From assembly GCF_001652265.1 (NCBI RefSeq), contig NZ_LWBS01000220.1:186001-250000 (forward strand): a stretch of 64,000 nt of DNA, given 5' to 3'. The stretch is from Rhizobium leguminosarum. GTDB lineage: Bacteria; Pseudomonadota; Alphaproteobacteria; Rhizobiales; Rhizobiaceae. This document shows positions 34,572 through 43,708 of this stretch, piece by piece. Position 1 is the stretch's first letter. The number at the start of each line of letters is the position of its first letter. The notes under the pieces were generated by a model that worked only from the letters and a program-made list of their open reading frames with translations, did not search any database and was not told the DNA's origin. The position numbers and the translations under genes were made by a program.

Positions 34572-34583
34572 GGGAACGTTCCC
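34572..34583. promoter_or_regulatory. Palindromic LacI-type operator
   Basis: GGGAACGTTCCC is a perfect 12-bp palindrome with the central CG typical of LacI/PurR-family operators. It lies in the space between the divergent DapA-like gene and the LacI regulator, 59 bp upstream of the former and 94 bp upstream of the latter. It is the best candidate site for that regulator. Confidence 0.7.
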
Positions 34584-34676
34584 ACTATCGTTCTCGAATT
34601 TCCTGGAGTCAATATCTTTTTTGGTGCATGCTGAGAATGGCGACGGCCGATTGTCGACTCGAATGGAAAAGGCTCA

Positions 34677-35705
34677 ATGAATTCAAAGACGGATGAAGTT
34701 CCGGGACAGACCCGCGTCACTATTCACGGCGTCGCTGCCGCAGCCGGTGTCTCCAAATCTACCGTGTCCCGCATACTGGACGAGAGGCTTCCCCGCTCCG
34801 ACAGCGAGACCGCGCGTCGCGTGCGTAAGGTTGCCGAAGAGCTGGGATACGTTCGGGATGTTTCCGCAGCGAGCCTCAGGCGCGGCAACACAATGACAAT
34901 CGGGGTGATTGTGCCCAGGTTGACGGATACGGTTATGGCCATGCTTTATGAAGCACTGGCCAAGGCCTGCAGCCGTAGTGGCCGCTTCGCGATTGTCGCA
35001 ACGACCGACGACAAGCCAAAGGCAGACCGGCTTGCGGCCGAGTCTCTGCTGAAACGCGGTGTCGATGGTCTGATTCTTTCGACAGCGCGGGAAGACGATG
35101 ACTTTCCGGACGAGCTGGCAAAACGCGGTATTCCTTATGTCCTGGCACTCCGGACGGATGGCCACAGCCTCTCGTCGGTCGGCGATGACAGGCTCGGTGG
35201 ATACCTCGCCGCCCGCCACCTCCTCGATCTCGGCCATCGCAGAATTGGCGTCATTGCCGGTCCATCCTATGCCTCCAGTTCGCGGGGCCGAGTGGAGGGT
35301 TTCCGGCACGCCCTGGAAGAAGCTGGATTGAAGGCAGACCCGTCATACATCATTCCCTCGACATTCGGCATTGAGTCCGGTGCGGTAGCCGTCGAGACAC
35401 TGATGCATCTTAGTCCGCGCCCAACCGCTATTTTCGCTGTCAACGACAATACCGCCATCGGCGCCTTGTCGGGACTGACGAAACTTGGCCTTTCCGTGCC
35501 GCAGGACATCTCGATCGTAGGCTATAACGACATTCCGATTGTCAGCCACCTCCCCACGCCGCTCACGACGTTGCGGGTGCCGTTTGAGCAAATTGCATCA
35601 AACGCCCTTGATCTTCTTGCTGGTGATAACAGCCCTGCCGACGAGCGTATTCGCATCTCGGCCCCAACCCTCATTCCAAGGAAATCGACGGCACCGATAC
35701 GCTGA
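34677..35705 (+). CDS. LacI-family transcriptional regulator
   Basis: A 342-residue LacI/GalR regulator. The DNA-binding helix-turn-helix and hinge are RVTIHGVAAAAGVSKSTVSR near residues 12-31 and ARRVRKVAEELGYVRDVSA near 43-61. A periplasmic-binding-protein-like effector domain follows (TIGVIVPRLTDTVMA near 74-88; TAIFAVNDNTAIGAL near 248-262). It is divergent from the DapA-like and MFS genes, and a palindrome of the right type lies between them. It probably represses them until a sugar or sugar acid binds. Confidence 0.92.
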   Translation: MNSKTDEVPGQTRVTIHGVAAAAGVSKSTVSRILDERLPRSDSETARRVRKVAEELGYVRDVSAASLRRGNTMTIGVIVPRLTDTVMAMLYEALAKACSRSGRFAIVATTDDKPKADRLAAESLLKRGVDGLILSTAREDDDFPDELAKRGIPYVLALRTDGHSLSSVGDDRLGGYLAARHLLDLGHRRIGVIAGPSYASSSRGRVEGFRHALEEAGLKADPSYIIPSTFGIESGAVAVETLMHLSPRPTAIFAVNDNTAIGALSGLTKLGLSVPQDISIVGYNDIPIVSHLPTPLTTLRVPFEQIASNALDLLAGDNSPADERIRISAPTLIPRKSTAPIR

Positions 35706-35862
35706 AAGGCCGCGAGGCCCCGCGCACTCCCCCGCCTCTGCACACGATTGCACGAATGGATGCGATCACTCTATTCTCCGGCATAAACGACCGGATGTTT
35801 CGCAGACCATGCCGCCCTCATCCAGGTGGCATGCGGCGGCCGCATAAAGAGGAAGGATCAGC

Positions 35863-36978
35863 ATGCCGGAACCGCTGAAGAACCTGCTGCATGAAGCATT
35901 GGTCGGCGATATGGCCGATCGCATTGCCGGCAACGCGCCGACTTTCGATAAAAGCCGCTTCGTGACGCTGGCGACCGAGGGCCTCACCGCGCTGGAGCTG
36001 ATGGAGCGCTCGGTCCTGATCCGCGACGCGCTGTTTGCCACCATTCCCGGTGATTTCCGGGAGGCCGCAGCCATGCTCAAGGCGAGCCTGCCCGCCGCCG
36101 GCAAGCCGGGGCTCTCCGGCTGGATGCTGCTGCCGGTCAATCAGTTCATCGCCGCACGCGGCCTTGATCATTTCGATCTCGGCCTCGATCTCCTGAAGGC
36201 GCTGACTCCGCATTTCACAGCCGAATACGGCATCCGCCCCTTTATCCACCGCGACCAGCAGCGCGCGCTGGCCATCATTTCAGGCTGGGTCGACGATCCC
36301 GATCAGCATGTGCGACGGCTGGCGAGCGAGGGAACGCGGCCGCGCCTGCCCTGGGCAATGCGCCTGCCGCAACTCGTGCAAGATCCGGCGCCGATCCTGC
36401 CCATACTGACCGCGCTGATGGATGATCCGGAGGATTATGTGCGCCGCTCCGTGGCCAACAGCCTGAATGACGTCGCCAAGGACCACCCGGATCTGGTCGC
36501 CGCCTTCATCGCCAGTCATATCGACGGCGCTTCATCCGAACGCCGCTGGCTGCTGAAACATGCCTCGCGCACGCTTCTGAAGAAAGGCCACGCGCAGGCG
36601 CTTGCCAATTTCGGCTTCGCCGCGGCCGCTTCGCTCGAATGCGAATTGCAGCTCCGGAATACTGAGGTGATGCTCGGCGAAGGGCTGGATTTCGAAATCC
36701 GGGTGACGAATGCCGGCGCGCGAGCGCAGTCGCTGATGATCGACTACGCCATTCACCATGTGAAGAGCGACGGTTCGCTCTCACCCAAGGTCTTCAAGTG
36801 CAAGGCGATAATGCTCGCTCCGGGGCAAAGCCATACAATTGGGCGCCGCCACGCCATGCGGCCGATCACGACGCGACGCTACTATCCAGGCGAACATCGC
36901 ATCGCCATCCTCGTCAACGGCGCGGAGACCGCATCGCAAAGCTTCGTCCTCGTCATGCCCTCACCTGACCGAGCTTGA
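35863..36978 (+). CDS. DNA alkylation repair glycosylase, AlkC type
   Basis: A 371-residue HEAT-like-repeat protein of the AlkC/AlkD superfamily. The repeat block with SGWVDDPDQHVRRLASEGTR and MDDPEDYVRRSVANSLNDVA lies near residues 143-210. A C-terminal beta domain (about 265-371; ELQLRNTEVMLGEGLDFEIR and PITTRRYYPGEHRIAILVNG) matches the Ig-like domain that distinguishes AlkC from AlkD. AlkC excises N3-methyladenine and 3-methylcytosine from DNA. GAGGAAGGA precedes the ATG. The gene stands alone between LacI and a helicase gene. Confidence 0.88.
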   Translation: MPEPLKNLLHEALVGDMADRIAGNAPTFDKSRFVTLATEGLTALELMERSVLIRDALFATIPGDFREAAAMLKASLPAAGKPGLSGWMLLPVNQFIAARGLDHFDLGLDLLKALTPHFTAEYGIRPFIHRDQQRALAIISGWVDDPDQHVRRLASEGTRPRLPWAMRLPQLVQDPAPILPILTALMDDPEDYVRRSVANSLNDVAKDHPDLVAAFIASHIDGASSERRWLLKHASRTLLKKGHAQALANFGFAAAASLECELQLRNTEVMLGEGLDFEIRVTNAGARAQSLMIDYAIHHVKSDGSLSPKVFKCKAIMLAPGQSHTIGRRHAMRPITTRRYYPGEHRIAILVNGAETASQSFVLVMPSPDRA

Positions 36979-37273
36979 GGCTTTCTTGTGCACTGCACTT
37001 GACTTTCCACGCGAACTAGCCCAAATGCGGGTCAGCTTTCACCCTTCCGGCCGCCGCGTGAGCGTGCCCCTGCTGAAAAATACAGACGCAGGAAGAAGGG
37101 ACAAAAGCGCATTTCGATAGAGTGCCGCACTCCCCATGAGCGGCCAGAAGCGCTGGAAAGCTTTTTCCAACTCACAAGTTCCCACTTCACGCGGGGTTCT
37201 TGACGCCAGAATGAAACCGGATCGCATGGTGCGTTCCGGCGATAGTCGTTGTGGCGCCCCGAAAGGTTTTGCC
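36979..37273 (+). other. Long leader/intergenic region before the DEAD-box helicase
   Basis: The 295 bp between alkC-like and the helicase start is open in the helicase frame from 37136, but those residues are unlike the family and no ribosome site is found there. The region is likely a promoter and a long 5' untranslated leader, which is common for cold-inducible RNA helicase genes. No specific motif could be named. Confidence 0.4.
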
Positions 37274-38944
37274 TTGACTAATTTTGAATCGCTTGGTGTC
37301 TCCAAGCCGATCGTCGCTACTTTGTTCCAGCTCGGCATCGAAACGCCGACGCCGATCCAGGAACATTCAATTCCTCTCCTCCTCGAAGGCCGCGACCTGA
37401 TCGGCCTTGCCCAGACCGGCACCGGCAAGACGGCCGCTTTCGGCCTGCCGCTGATCGAAAAGCTACTCGCCGATGAACGGCGTCCCGACAACCGCACGAC
37501 GCGGACGCTGATCCTGGCGCCGACCCGCGAACTGGTGAACCAGATCGCCGAGAGCCTGAAGAAGTTCATCCGCAAGTCGCCGCTGCGCATCAACGTCGTC
37601 GTCGGCGGCGTCTCGATCAACAAGCAGCAGCTTCAGCTCGAAAAGGGCACCGACATCCTCGTCGCCACACCGGGCCGCCTGCTCGACCTCGTCAATCGCC
37701 GCGCGATCACGCTGACTGCGGTTCGTTATCTCGTGCTCGACGAAGCCGACCAGATGCTCGACCTCGGCTTCGTGCATGATCTGCGCAAGATCGCCAAGAT
37801 GGTGCCGAAGAAGCGCCAGACCATGCTATTCTCGGCCACCATGCCGAAGGCGATCGCCGATCTTGCCGGCGAATATCTCGTCGATCCCGTCAAGGTCGAA
37901 GTCACGCCCCCGGGCAAGGCTGCAGACAAGGTCGAGCAGTACGTCCATTTCGTCGCCGGCAAAAACGACAAGACGGAACTGCTCCGCAAGTCGCTGACCG
38001 AAAACCCTGATGGCCGCGCCATGGTCTTCCTGCGCACCAAGCATGGTGCCGAGAAGCTGATGAAGCATCTCGAAAACATCGGCTATTCCGTCGCTTCGAT
38101 CCACGGCAACAAGAGCCAGGGCCAGCGCGAGCGGGCGCTGAAGGCTTTCCGCGACGGCAGCGTCAAGACGCTGATCGCCACCGACGTCGCCGCCCGCGGC
38201 ATCGACATCCCGGCTGTCAGCCACGTCTACAATTACGACCTGCCTGAAGTGCCTGACGCCTATGTCCATCGCATCGGCCGCACCGCGCGCGCCGGCCGCG
38301 ACGGTATCGCCATCGCCTTCTGCGCTCCCGATGAAGCCAGGCTGCTGCGTGATATCGAGCGCCTGATGGGCATCGACATCACGGTCGCCAGCGGTGAAGC
38401 TCCGGCAAACATGAACGGCGCGCCCCGTCGCGCCAACGGCAACGGCAACAACCGCAATCGCAATGGCGGCCAGGGTCGCGAAGGTCAGGGTCGCGGCGAA
38501 GGCCGCGGCGACCAAAACCGTTCGGAGCATCGCGGCAGCCGTCAGGAACGCCGCCCGCGCCGCGAAGGTGAAGGCAGCGAAGTCCGCGCCGGCGGCGAAG
38601 AGCGTCGTCCGCGTCCGGAGCGTCCGACCAGCCGCAACGAGGATTTCCGTGGCCAGCGCCGCGGCGAAGCGGCCCCGAATCTCGGTCCTGACAACGATCT
38701 GGCCTCGACCTCCGACTTCCGCCCCTCGGCAAAGCCGCAGCGTCCTGCCCACGCCAATGGCGAACCGAGCGGCCATCACCGCGGCAACAGCCGCCACGCC
38801 CATGGCCGTCCGGCCCGCAAGCATGGCGAAGACCGCGGCCCGCAGCAGGCCCAGGCCGGCGAACCGCGCCGGGACGGCAACGGCGGCAATCGTCGCGGTG
38901 GCTCCGGCTCCCGCAACGGCGGCCAGCGCCGCGAACGCGCCTGA
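37274..38944 (+). CDS. DEAD-box ATP-dependent RNA helicase
   Basis: A 556-residue DEAD-box helicase of the RhlE/DeaD type. The Q motif (TNFESLGVSKPIVATLFQLG, TPTPIQEHSIP), motif I AQTGTGKTAAFG near 47-58, motif II VLDEADQMLDLGF near 154-166, motif III SATMP near 187-191 and motif VI HRIGRTARAGRDG near 334-346 are all present. From about residue 383 a 170-residue tail rich in Gly, Arg, Asn and Gln follows, probably an RNA-binding disordered region. I take the TTG at 37274 because AAAGG precedes it and the Q motif begins right after; the upstream in-frame stretch is not conserved-looking. A strong terminator follows. Confidence 0.92.
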   Translation: MTNFESLGVSKPIVATLFQLGIETPTPIQEHSIPLLLEGRDLIGLAQTGTGKTAAFGLPLIEKLLADERRPDNRTTRTLILAPTRELVNQIAESLKKFIRKSPLRINVVVGGVSINKQQLQLEKGTDILVATPGRLLDLVNRRAITLTAVRYLVLDEADQMLDLGFVHDLRKIAKMVPKKRQTMLFSATMPKAIADLAGEYLVDPVKVEVTPPGKAADKVEQYVHFVAGKNDKTELLRKSLTENPDGRAMVFLRTKHGAEKLMKHLENIGYSVASIHGNKSQGQRERALKAFRDGSVKTLIATDVAARGIDIPAVSHVYNYDLPEVPDAYVHRIGRTARAGRDGIAIAFCAPDEARLLRDIERLMGIDITVASGEAPANMNGAPRRANGNGNNRNRNGGQGREGQGRGEGRGDQNRSEHRGSRQERRPRREGEGSEVRAGGEERRPRPERPTSRNEDFRGQRRGEAAPNLGPDNDLASTSDFRPSAKPQRPAHANGEPSGHHRGNSRHAHGRPARKHGEDRGPQQAQAGEPRRDGNGGNRRGGSGSRNGGQRRERA

Positions 38945-38967
38945 TAGTTGAACGACTGAAAAGCGGA

Positions 38968-38995
38968 AAGGCCGGGGATCCCCCGGCCTTTTTTG
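38968..38995 (+). terminator. Rho-independent terminator after the helicase gene
   Basis: AAGGCCGGGG and CCCCGGCCTT form a perfect 10-bp stem with a 3-base loop followed by T-rich DNA (TTTTTTG including the last stem bases). It lies 24 bp after the helicase stop and 5 bp before the end of the convergent transporter gene. Confidence 0.9.
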
Positions 38996-38999
38996 TTAT

Positions 39000-39902
39000 C
39001 TACGCCGCCGCGGGCCGGTCCTCGCTGAACGCCTTGCCGTTCGTGAGATAGACGCCTGTCACGACCACCAAGGTGCCGACGATCAACGGCAGGGTCAGCG
39101 GCTCCCCAAAGGCGATGAAGGCTTCGAGAGCGACCGCTGGCGGCATCAGGTAGATCAGCGAGGCGGCGCGCGACACCTGACCCCGACGGATCAGATAAAG
39201 CAGCAGCCCGACGCCGCCCATCGACAGACCGAAGACCGACCAGGCGAGCGCGCCATAGGCCTGCTCGGTGCCGTCGAAGTGCTGATGCTCGAAGATCAGC
39301 GAAAGCGGCAGGGTGAGGATCAGCGCACCGATATATTGCAAAGTCGCGATGGTTCTGAGGTCGCCGGATTGCAGGTGCTTCTTCTGATAGAGCGTGCCGT
39401 AGGTGACGGACGCCATGGCGACCAGGTTGATCGCCAGCGGCAGGGCGGCATGCGTGAGATCGGCGGTCGCCGGATCGAGCAGCTTCGGCGAAATGGCGAT
39501 GGCAATGCCGATGAAGCCGAGAGCAAGGCCGAGCTTCTGTGCCTGCTGCAGCCGCTCGCCGATGAGGAAGGGAGCTGCCATCGCCGTCAGCAACGGCTGC
39601 AGCGCCGCGATGATGCCCGATATGCCGGCCGGCACGCCATTGGCGATCGCCCACCAGAGACCGGCGAGATAGAAACCATGCAGGAAGAAGCCGGAATAGA
39701 CGGCGCGCAGCGCCGTCGCCCGACTTTTCGGCCATTGCGCCCGCACCACCAGGCAGAGTGCCAGGAATGCCGCCGCCGACAGCGCGTAACGTATCGAAAG
39801 AAAGGTGAAGGGCTCGGAATGCAACGAGGCGTATTTCGCCACCACCCAGCCAGTGGACCAGAGGAGGACGAAAACGGCGGGGGCAAGGCGATCGAAGGAC
39901 AT
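39000..39902 (-). CDS. EamA-family (DMT) transporter
   Basis: A 300-residue drug/metabolite transporter with ten hydrophobic segments arranged as two EamA repeats (PAVFVLLWSTGWVVAKYA near 8-25 and AINLVAMASVTYGTLYQKK near 156-174). Members export amino acids, metabolites or drugs; the substrate is unknown. I chose the ATG at 39902 because the first membrane helix then starts near residue 7, although no clear ribosome site is seen. A TTG at 39962 would add 20 polar residues. It converges on the helicase gene. Confidence 0.85.
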   Translation of the reverse strand: MSFDRLAPAVFVLLWSTGWVVAKYASLHSEPFTFLSIRYALSAAAFLALCLVVRAQWPKSRATALRAVYSGFFLHGFYLAGLWWAIANGVPAGISGIIAALQPLLTAMAAPFLIGERLQQAQKLGLALGFIGIAIAISPKLLDPATADLTHAALPLAINLVAMASVTYGTLYQKKHLQSGDLRTIATLQYIGALILTLPLSLIFEHQHFDGTEQAYGALAWSVFGLSMGGVGLLLYLIRRGQVSRAASLIYLMPPAVALEAFIAFGEPLTLPLIVGTLVVVTGVYLTNGKAFSEDRPAAA

Positions 39903-40229
39903 GGGGCGGCTCGGGAGAGAAGGGTCGCCGTGCTGATAGCCCCACCCGGCAGCTGCCGTCAAAGGCGAAGCGTTGATGTTTATTTGAAATTTCGCTGATG
40001 GCAGAGACCCAGTGGCGGCCGCGCCAGCCGGCGTTTACCACGGAGGGAGGGCGGGGAGCCTTACGCGCGTGACCATATTCCACCGTCTTGACCGAACGAA
40101 AAGCGATCACATGCTCATATTTTGTGCAATCCTGGGGATCACCCATCCGTCATGCCGCACTGCATCACTTAAAATGCCCAGATTTTCACCCATCTCCTGC
40201 AGCGCAAAATCTTTTGCTCGAACTGCGCA
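39903..40229. other. Intergenic region upstream of the ATP-grasp operon
   Basis: About 330 bp between the divergent EamA and ATP-grasp genes show no supported gene. The right half is AT-richer and contains the dyad GCAAAA...TTTTGC near 40203-40216. A sigma-54-like promoter candidate follows immediately at 40230-40245. Confidence 0.4.
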
Positions 40230-40245
40230 TGGTTCTTGCATTGCC
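40230..40245 (+). promoter_or_regulatory. Sigma-54-like -24/-12 promoter candidate
   Basis: The sequence TGGTTCTTGCATTGCC has GG at 40231-40232 and GC at 40243-40244, the exact 12-base spacing of -24/-12 promoters, with TTGC at the -12 element. The -24 part matches only TGG and one further base of TGGCAC. A start near 40256 would give a leader of about 32 bases to the TTG start. Confidence 0.4.
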
Positions 40246-40287
40246 ATTTGCGTTGTATTCAAATGAACAAAAAGGGGAGCCGCGCTT

Positions 40288-41697
40288 TTGGCATTTGATG
40301 AAATGATTACCGGGGACGAAAGTCCTCGCCCGCCTTACGAAAAATACTTCGAGTGGTACAACAGCCAAGACCGGGCGCATCTGATTGCCAAGTCCCGCGA
40401 TGCGGAAAACATCTTCCGTAAGACCGGCATCACCTTCGCGGTCTATGGCCATGCCGACAGTTCCGAAAAGCTCATCCCCTTCGACATCATTCCCCGCATC
40501 ATCTCCGCCCGCGAATGGCGCAGGCTCGCGCAAGGCATCGAGCAGCGGGTGATCGCGCTGAACGCCTTTCTGGACGATATTTACCACAAGCAGGAGATTA
40601 TCCGCGCCGGCCGCATCCCGCGTGAGTTGATCGAAAACAACGTCACCTTCATCCCCGAAATGATCGGTTTCCGGCCGCCCGGCGGCGTCTACACCCACAT
40701 CGTCGGCACCGACATCGTGCGCACCGGAGAGGACCAGTTTTACGTGCTGGAGGATAATGCCCGCACGCCCTCCGGTGTCAGCTACATGCTGGAAAACCGG
40801 GAAACCATGATGCAGATGTTCCCTGAGCTCTTTCATGAGAACAAGGTGCAGCGTGTCGAGGATTATCCCTATCTGCTGCGTCAGAGCCTCGCCTCGCTCG
40901 CCCCTCCCGGCTGCAAGGGCAAGCCGCGCGTCGCCGTGCTGACGCCGGGCATTTACAATTCCGCCTATTACGAGCATTCCTTCCTCGCCGACATGATGGG
41001 CGTCGAACTGGTTGAGGGCGCGGATCTGCGCGTCATCGACGGCAAGGTGAAGATGAGGACGACACGCGGTTACGAGGCGATCGACGTGCTCTACCGCCGC
41101 GTCGACGACGACTTCCTCGATCCCCTGACCTTCCGCTCCGATTCCGCGCTCGGCATTCCCGGCATCATGGATGTCTACCGCTCCGGCAACATCACCATCG
41201 CCAATGCGCCAGGCACCGGCATTTGCGACGATAAGGCGATCTATTCCTATATGCCCGAGATCGTCGAATTCTATACCGGCCGCAAGGCGCTGCTCGAAAA
41301 CGTGCCGACTTGGCGCTGTTCGGAAGCCGACAGCCTGAAATATGTGCTGGAACACCTGGAAGACCTCGTCGTCAAGGAAGTACACGGCTCCGGCGGCTAC
41401 GGCATGCTGGTTGGCCCGACAGCATCGAAGAAGGAGCGCGCCGATTTCGCTGAGAAGCTGAAGGCCAAGCCGAACAATTACATCGCTCAGCCGACGCTGT
41501 CGCTCTCCACCGTGCCGATCCTCGTCAACAAGGGCATTGCTCCGCGCCACGTCGACCTTCGCCCCTATGTGCTTGTGTCCGACAAGGTGCAGATCATTCC
41601 GGGCGGGCTCACCCGCGTAGCGCTGAAGCAAGGCTCGCTGGTGGTCAATTCCAGCCAGGGCGGCGGCACCAAAGACACTTGGGTATTGGAGGACTGA
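40288..41697 (+). CDS. Circularly permuted ATP-grasp protein (DUF404/DUF407)
   Basis: A 469-residue circularly permuted type 2 ATP-grasp protein. Characteristic blocks are SGVSYMLENRETMMQMFPEL near 163-182, TPGIYNSAYYEHSFLA near 216-231, YRRVDDDFLDP near 270-280 and VVKEVHGSGGYGMLVGP near 365-381. These proteins are predicted amide-bond-forming ligases and occur with alpha-E and transglutaminase-like proteins in a conserved cluster, as here; the product is unknown. The start is the TTG at 40288 with GGGGAG 8-9 bases upstream. The stop overlaps the alpha-E gene start by one base. Confidence 0.9.
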   Translation: MAFDEMITGDESPRPPYEKYFEWYNSQDRAHLIAKSRDAENIFRKTGITFAVYGHADSSEKLIPFDIIPRIISAREWRRLAQGIEQRVIALNAFLDDIYHKQEIIRAGRIPRELIENNVTFIPEMIGFRPPGGVYTHIVGTDIVRTGEDQFYVLEDNARTPSGVSYMLENRETMMQMFPELFHENKVQRVEDYPYLLRQSLASLAPPGCKGKPRVAVLTPGIYNSAYYEHSFLADMMGVELVEGADLRVIDGKVKMRTTRGYEAIDVLYRRVDDDFLDPLTFRSDSALGIPGIMDVYRSGNITIANAPGTGICDDKAIYSYMPEIVEFYTGRKALLENVPTWRCSEADSLKYVLEHLEDLVVKEVHGSGGYGMLVGPTASKKERADFAEKLKAKPNNYIAQPTLSLSTVPILVNKGIAPRHVDLRPYVLVSDKVQIIPGGLTRVALKQGSLVVNSSQGGGTKDTWVLED

Positions 41698-42638
41698 TGC
41701 TCGGAAGAACAGCAAACGGCCTCTACTGGATGTTTCGCTACATCGAGCGTGCCGAAAATATAGCCCGCCTGATCGATGCGGGGTTGCGCATGTCGCTGAC
41801 CCGCAGCAGCACTGGCGATGACAATTGGGATGGCGTTCTACAAAGTGCGGGCGTGCGCGAGGCTTATGACGAAGGCCACAACAAGCTGACCAACGCCGAC
41901 GCGATCGACTATCTCCTGCGCGATCGCACCAATCCGTCGAGCGTCATGTCTTGCATCGATTCCGGCCGCAACAATGCCCGTATGGTGCGCACGGCGCTGA
42001 CGCGGGAGACCTGGGAAGCGACCAACGAATGCTGGATCGACTTGAAATCGCTGCTCGAAAAGCGCGTCAAGGCGGCCGAAATGCCAGAGGTGATCGATGT
42101 CATCAAGCGCCGCGCCGGCCTCATCCGCGGCGCCTTCCATGGTTCGACGCTGCGCAACGAGCTCTATAATTTTGCCCGCATCGGCACCTTCATCGAGCGA
42201 GCCGACAATACCAGCCGCATTCTCGACGTGAAATATTACGTGCTGCTGCCCTCGGTCTCGGCCGTCGGTTCCTCTCTCGACAACGTCCAGTGGGAATCGA
42301 TCCTGCGCTCTGTCTCGGCGCACCGCGCCTATAGCTGGGCCTATGACGGCGAATACCGGGCGATGAACATCGCCGACTTCCTGACCCTCAATGTCCAGAT
42401 GCCGCGCTCGCTTGCCTATTGCTACGAGAAGATCGTCAGCAATCTCGGCTATCTCGCCCAGGATTACGAGGAGCGGCTTGCTGCCCACGATACCGCGGAT
42501 TCAATCCGGAAGACACTGCAGACAAGGGCGATCCGGGATATCATGGATCAGGGCCTGCACGAGTTCCTGGAGGATTTCGTCTCGCGCAATAACAAGCTTG
42601 GCGCGGAAATTTCCGACGGCTACCGGTTCTATGTATAA
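41697..42638 (+). CDS. Alpha-E domain protein
   Basis: A 313-residue all-helical alpha-E (DUF403) protein. The family beginning LGRTANGLYWMFRYIERAEN (residues 2-21) and FARIGTFIERADNTSRILDV near 160-179 are clear. The function is unknown, but these proteins always accompany the permuted ATP-grasp enzyme and may present a substrate or scaffold. The ATG at 41697 shares a base with the ATP-grasp stop (TGATG), indicating coupling. Confidence 0.9.
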   Translation: MLGRTANGLYWMFRYIERAENIARLIDAGLRMSLTRSSTGDDNWDGVLQSAGVREAYDEGHNKLTNADAIDYLLRDRTNPSSVMSCIDSGRNNARMVRTALTRETWEATNECWIDLKSLLEKRVKAAEMPEVIDVIKRRAGLIRGAFHGSTLRNELYNFARIGTFIERADNTSRILDVKYYVLLPSVSAVGSSLDNVQWESILRSVSAHRAYSWAYDGEYRAMNIADFLTLNVQMPRSLAYCYEKIVSNLGYLAQDYEERLAAHDTADSIRKTLQTRAIRDIMDQGLHEFLEDFVSRNNKLGAEISDGYRFYV

Positions 42639-42650
42639 GCGGATAACAAT

Positions 42651-43475
42651 ATGAGACTGAAGATCAGCCACCTCACCGAGTACCGCTACGACGGACCGAC
42701 GCAGTTCTCGCTGCAAAGGCTGCGGCTGACGCCGCCGACCAGCCCCGCTCAGAAAGTGCTCGGCTGGGCGCTGAACGTCGAAGGCGCCACGCCCGAAGTG
42801 GAATATGACGACCAGTACGGCAATCACGTTAATCTGGTCTCGCTGGAAGGCGAACAGGATGTGACGCGCATCCTCGCCGAAGGCGAGGTCGAGACGGAGG
42901 ACAACAACGGCGTCACCGGCCCGCATACCGGCTTCTGCCCGCTTTGGCTGTTCCTGCGCGACACGCCATTGACCAAGGGGGGCAAGCTGGTCAAGGAACT
43001 GATCAAGGACGTCGGTGGCGATAACGAGCTTGCCCGTATGCACGCGTTGATGGCCGCAATCCACGAGACGGTCGACTATAAGCCCGGCACCAGCAACACC
43101 GAGACGACGGCCGAACAGGCGCTGGAGAAGAAGAGCGGTGTCTGCCAGGACCACGCGCATATTTTCATTGCCGCCGCCCGCGCCCTGCAGGTGCCGGCGC
43201 GTTACATCTCTGGCTATTTGATGATGGAAGAAAAGATCGAACAGGCTGCGACCCATGCATGGGCCGAGGCCCATATTCCCGGCCTCGGCTGGGTCGGCTT
43301 CGATCCCGCCAATGAGATCTGCCCGGATGCGCGCTACATTCGTGTCGCCTCCGGTCTCTGCTATCGCGACGCCGCGCCGATTTCAGGCATGCGCATCGGC
43401 ACGCCGGGCGAAACGCTGTCGGTCACCGTGAAGGTCGAGGACGGCGGACAGATGCAAAGCCAGAGCCAGAGCTGA
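42651..43475 (+). CDS. Transglutaminase-like cysteine peptidase-fold protein
   Basis: A 274-residue protein with an N-terminal bacterial transglutaminase-like beta domain (LKISHLTEYRYDGPTQFSLQ near 2-21) and a catalytic transglutaminase core. The triad is seen as Cys in KSGVCQDHAH near 159-168, His in ATHAWAEAHIPG near 200-211, and Asp in GFDPANE near 215-221. It closes the ATP-grasp/alpha-E operon, 12 bp after the alpha-E gene. In this conserved cluster it is predicted to cleave or transfer amide bonds in the peptide made by the ligase. No signal peptide. Confidence 0.9.
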   Translation: MRLKISHLTEYRYDGPTQFSLQRLRLTPPTSPAQKVLGWALNVEGATPEVEYDDQYGNHVNLVSLEGEQDVTRILAEGEVETEDNNGVTGPHTGFCPLWLFLRDTPLTKGGKLVKELIKDVGGDNELARMHALMAAIHETVDYKPGTSNTETTAEQALEKKSGVCQDHAHIFIAAARALQVPARYISGYLMMEEKIEQAATHAWAEAHIPGLGWVGFDPANEICPDARYIRVASGLCYRDAAPISGMRIGTPGETLSVTVKVEDGGQMQSQSQS

Positions 43476-43708
43476 GCGAAGCGTACAGATAGCTTTACCG
43501 CACCCTGCGAAGGGCCGATAGAATAGCTGCCGAGCTCGCCGCGAAACCAACATGTTGGACTTGAATATAGAGACGGACGGTCCCGAAATTCCGCCTGCTT
43601 CCGGCGTGTGGCGCTGGCGGTCTCAAACGGCTAGAGCGGGAATGTTTTGGGTCGCCGGATCACAATGGCCCCGTCCGAAGACAGCAACTTGATGGCTCCA
43701 CCCAAAGC

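Noticed and set aside
40186..41715. Antisense frame of 509 codons across the ATP-grasp gene
   Set aside because: A shadow of a conserved protein with full motif set on the other strand.
43552..43692. 46-codon plus-strand frame between the transglutaminase and PIN toxin genes
   Set aside because: Begins with ATG but lacks a ribosome site and any protein-like pattern.
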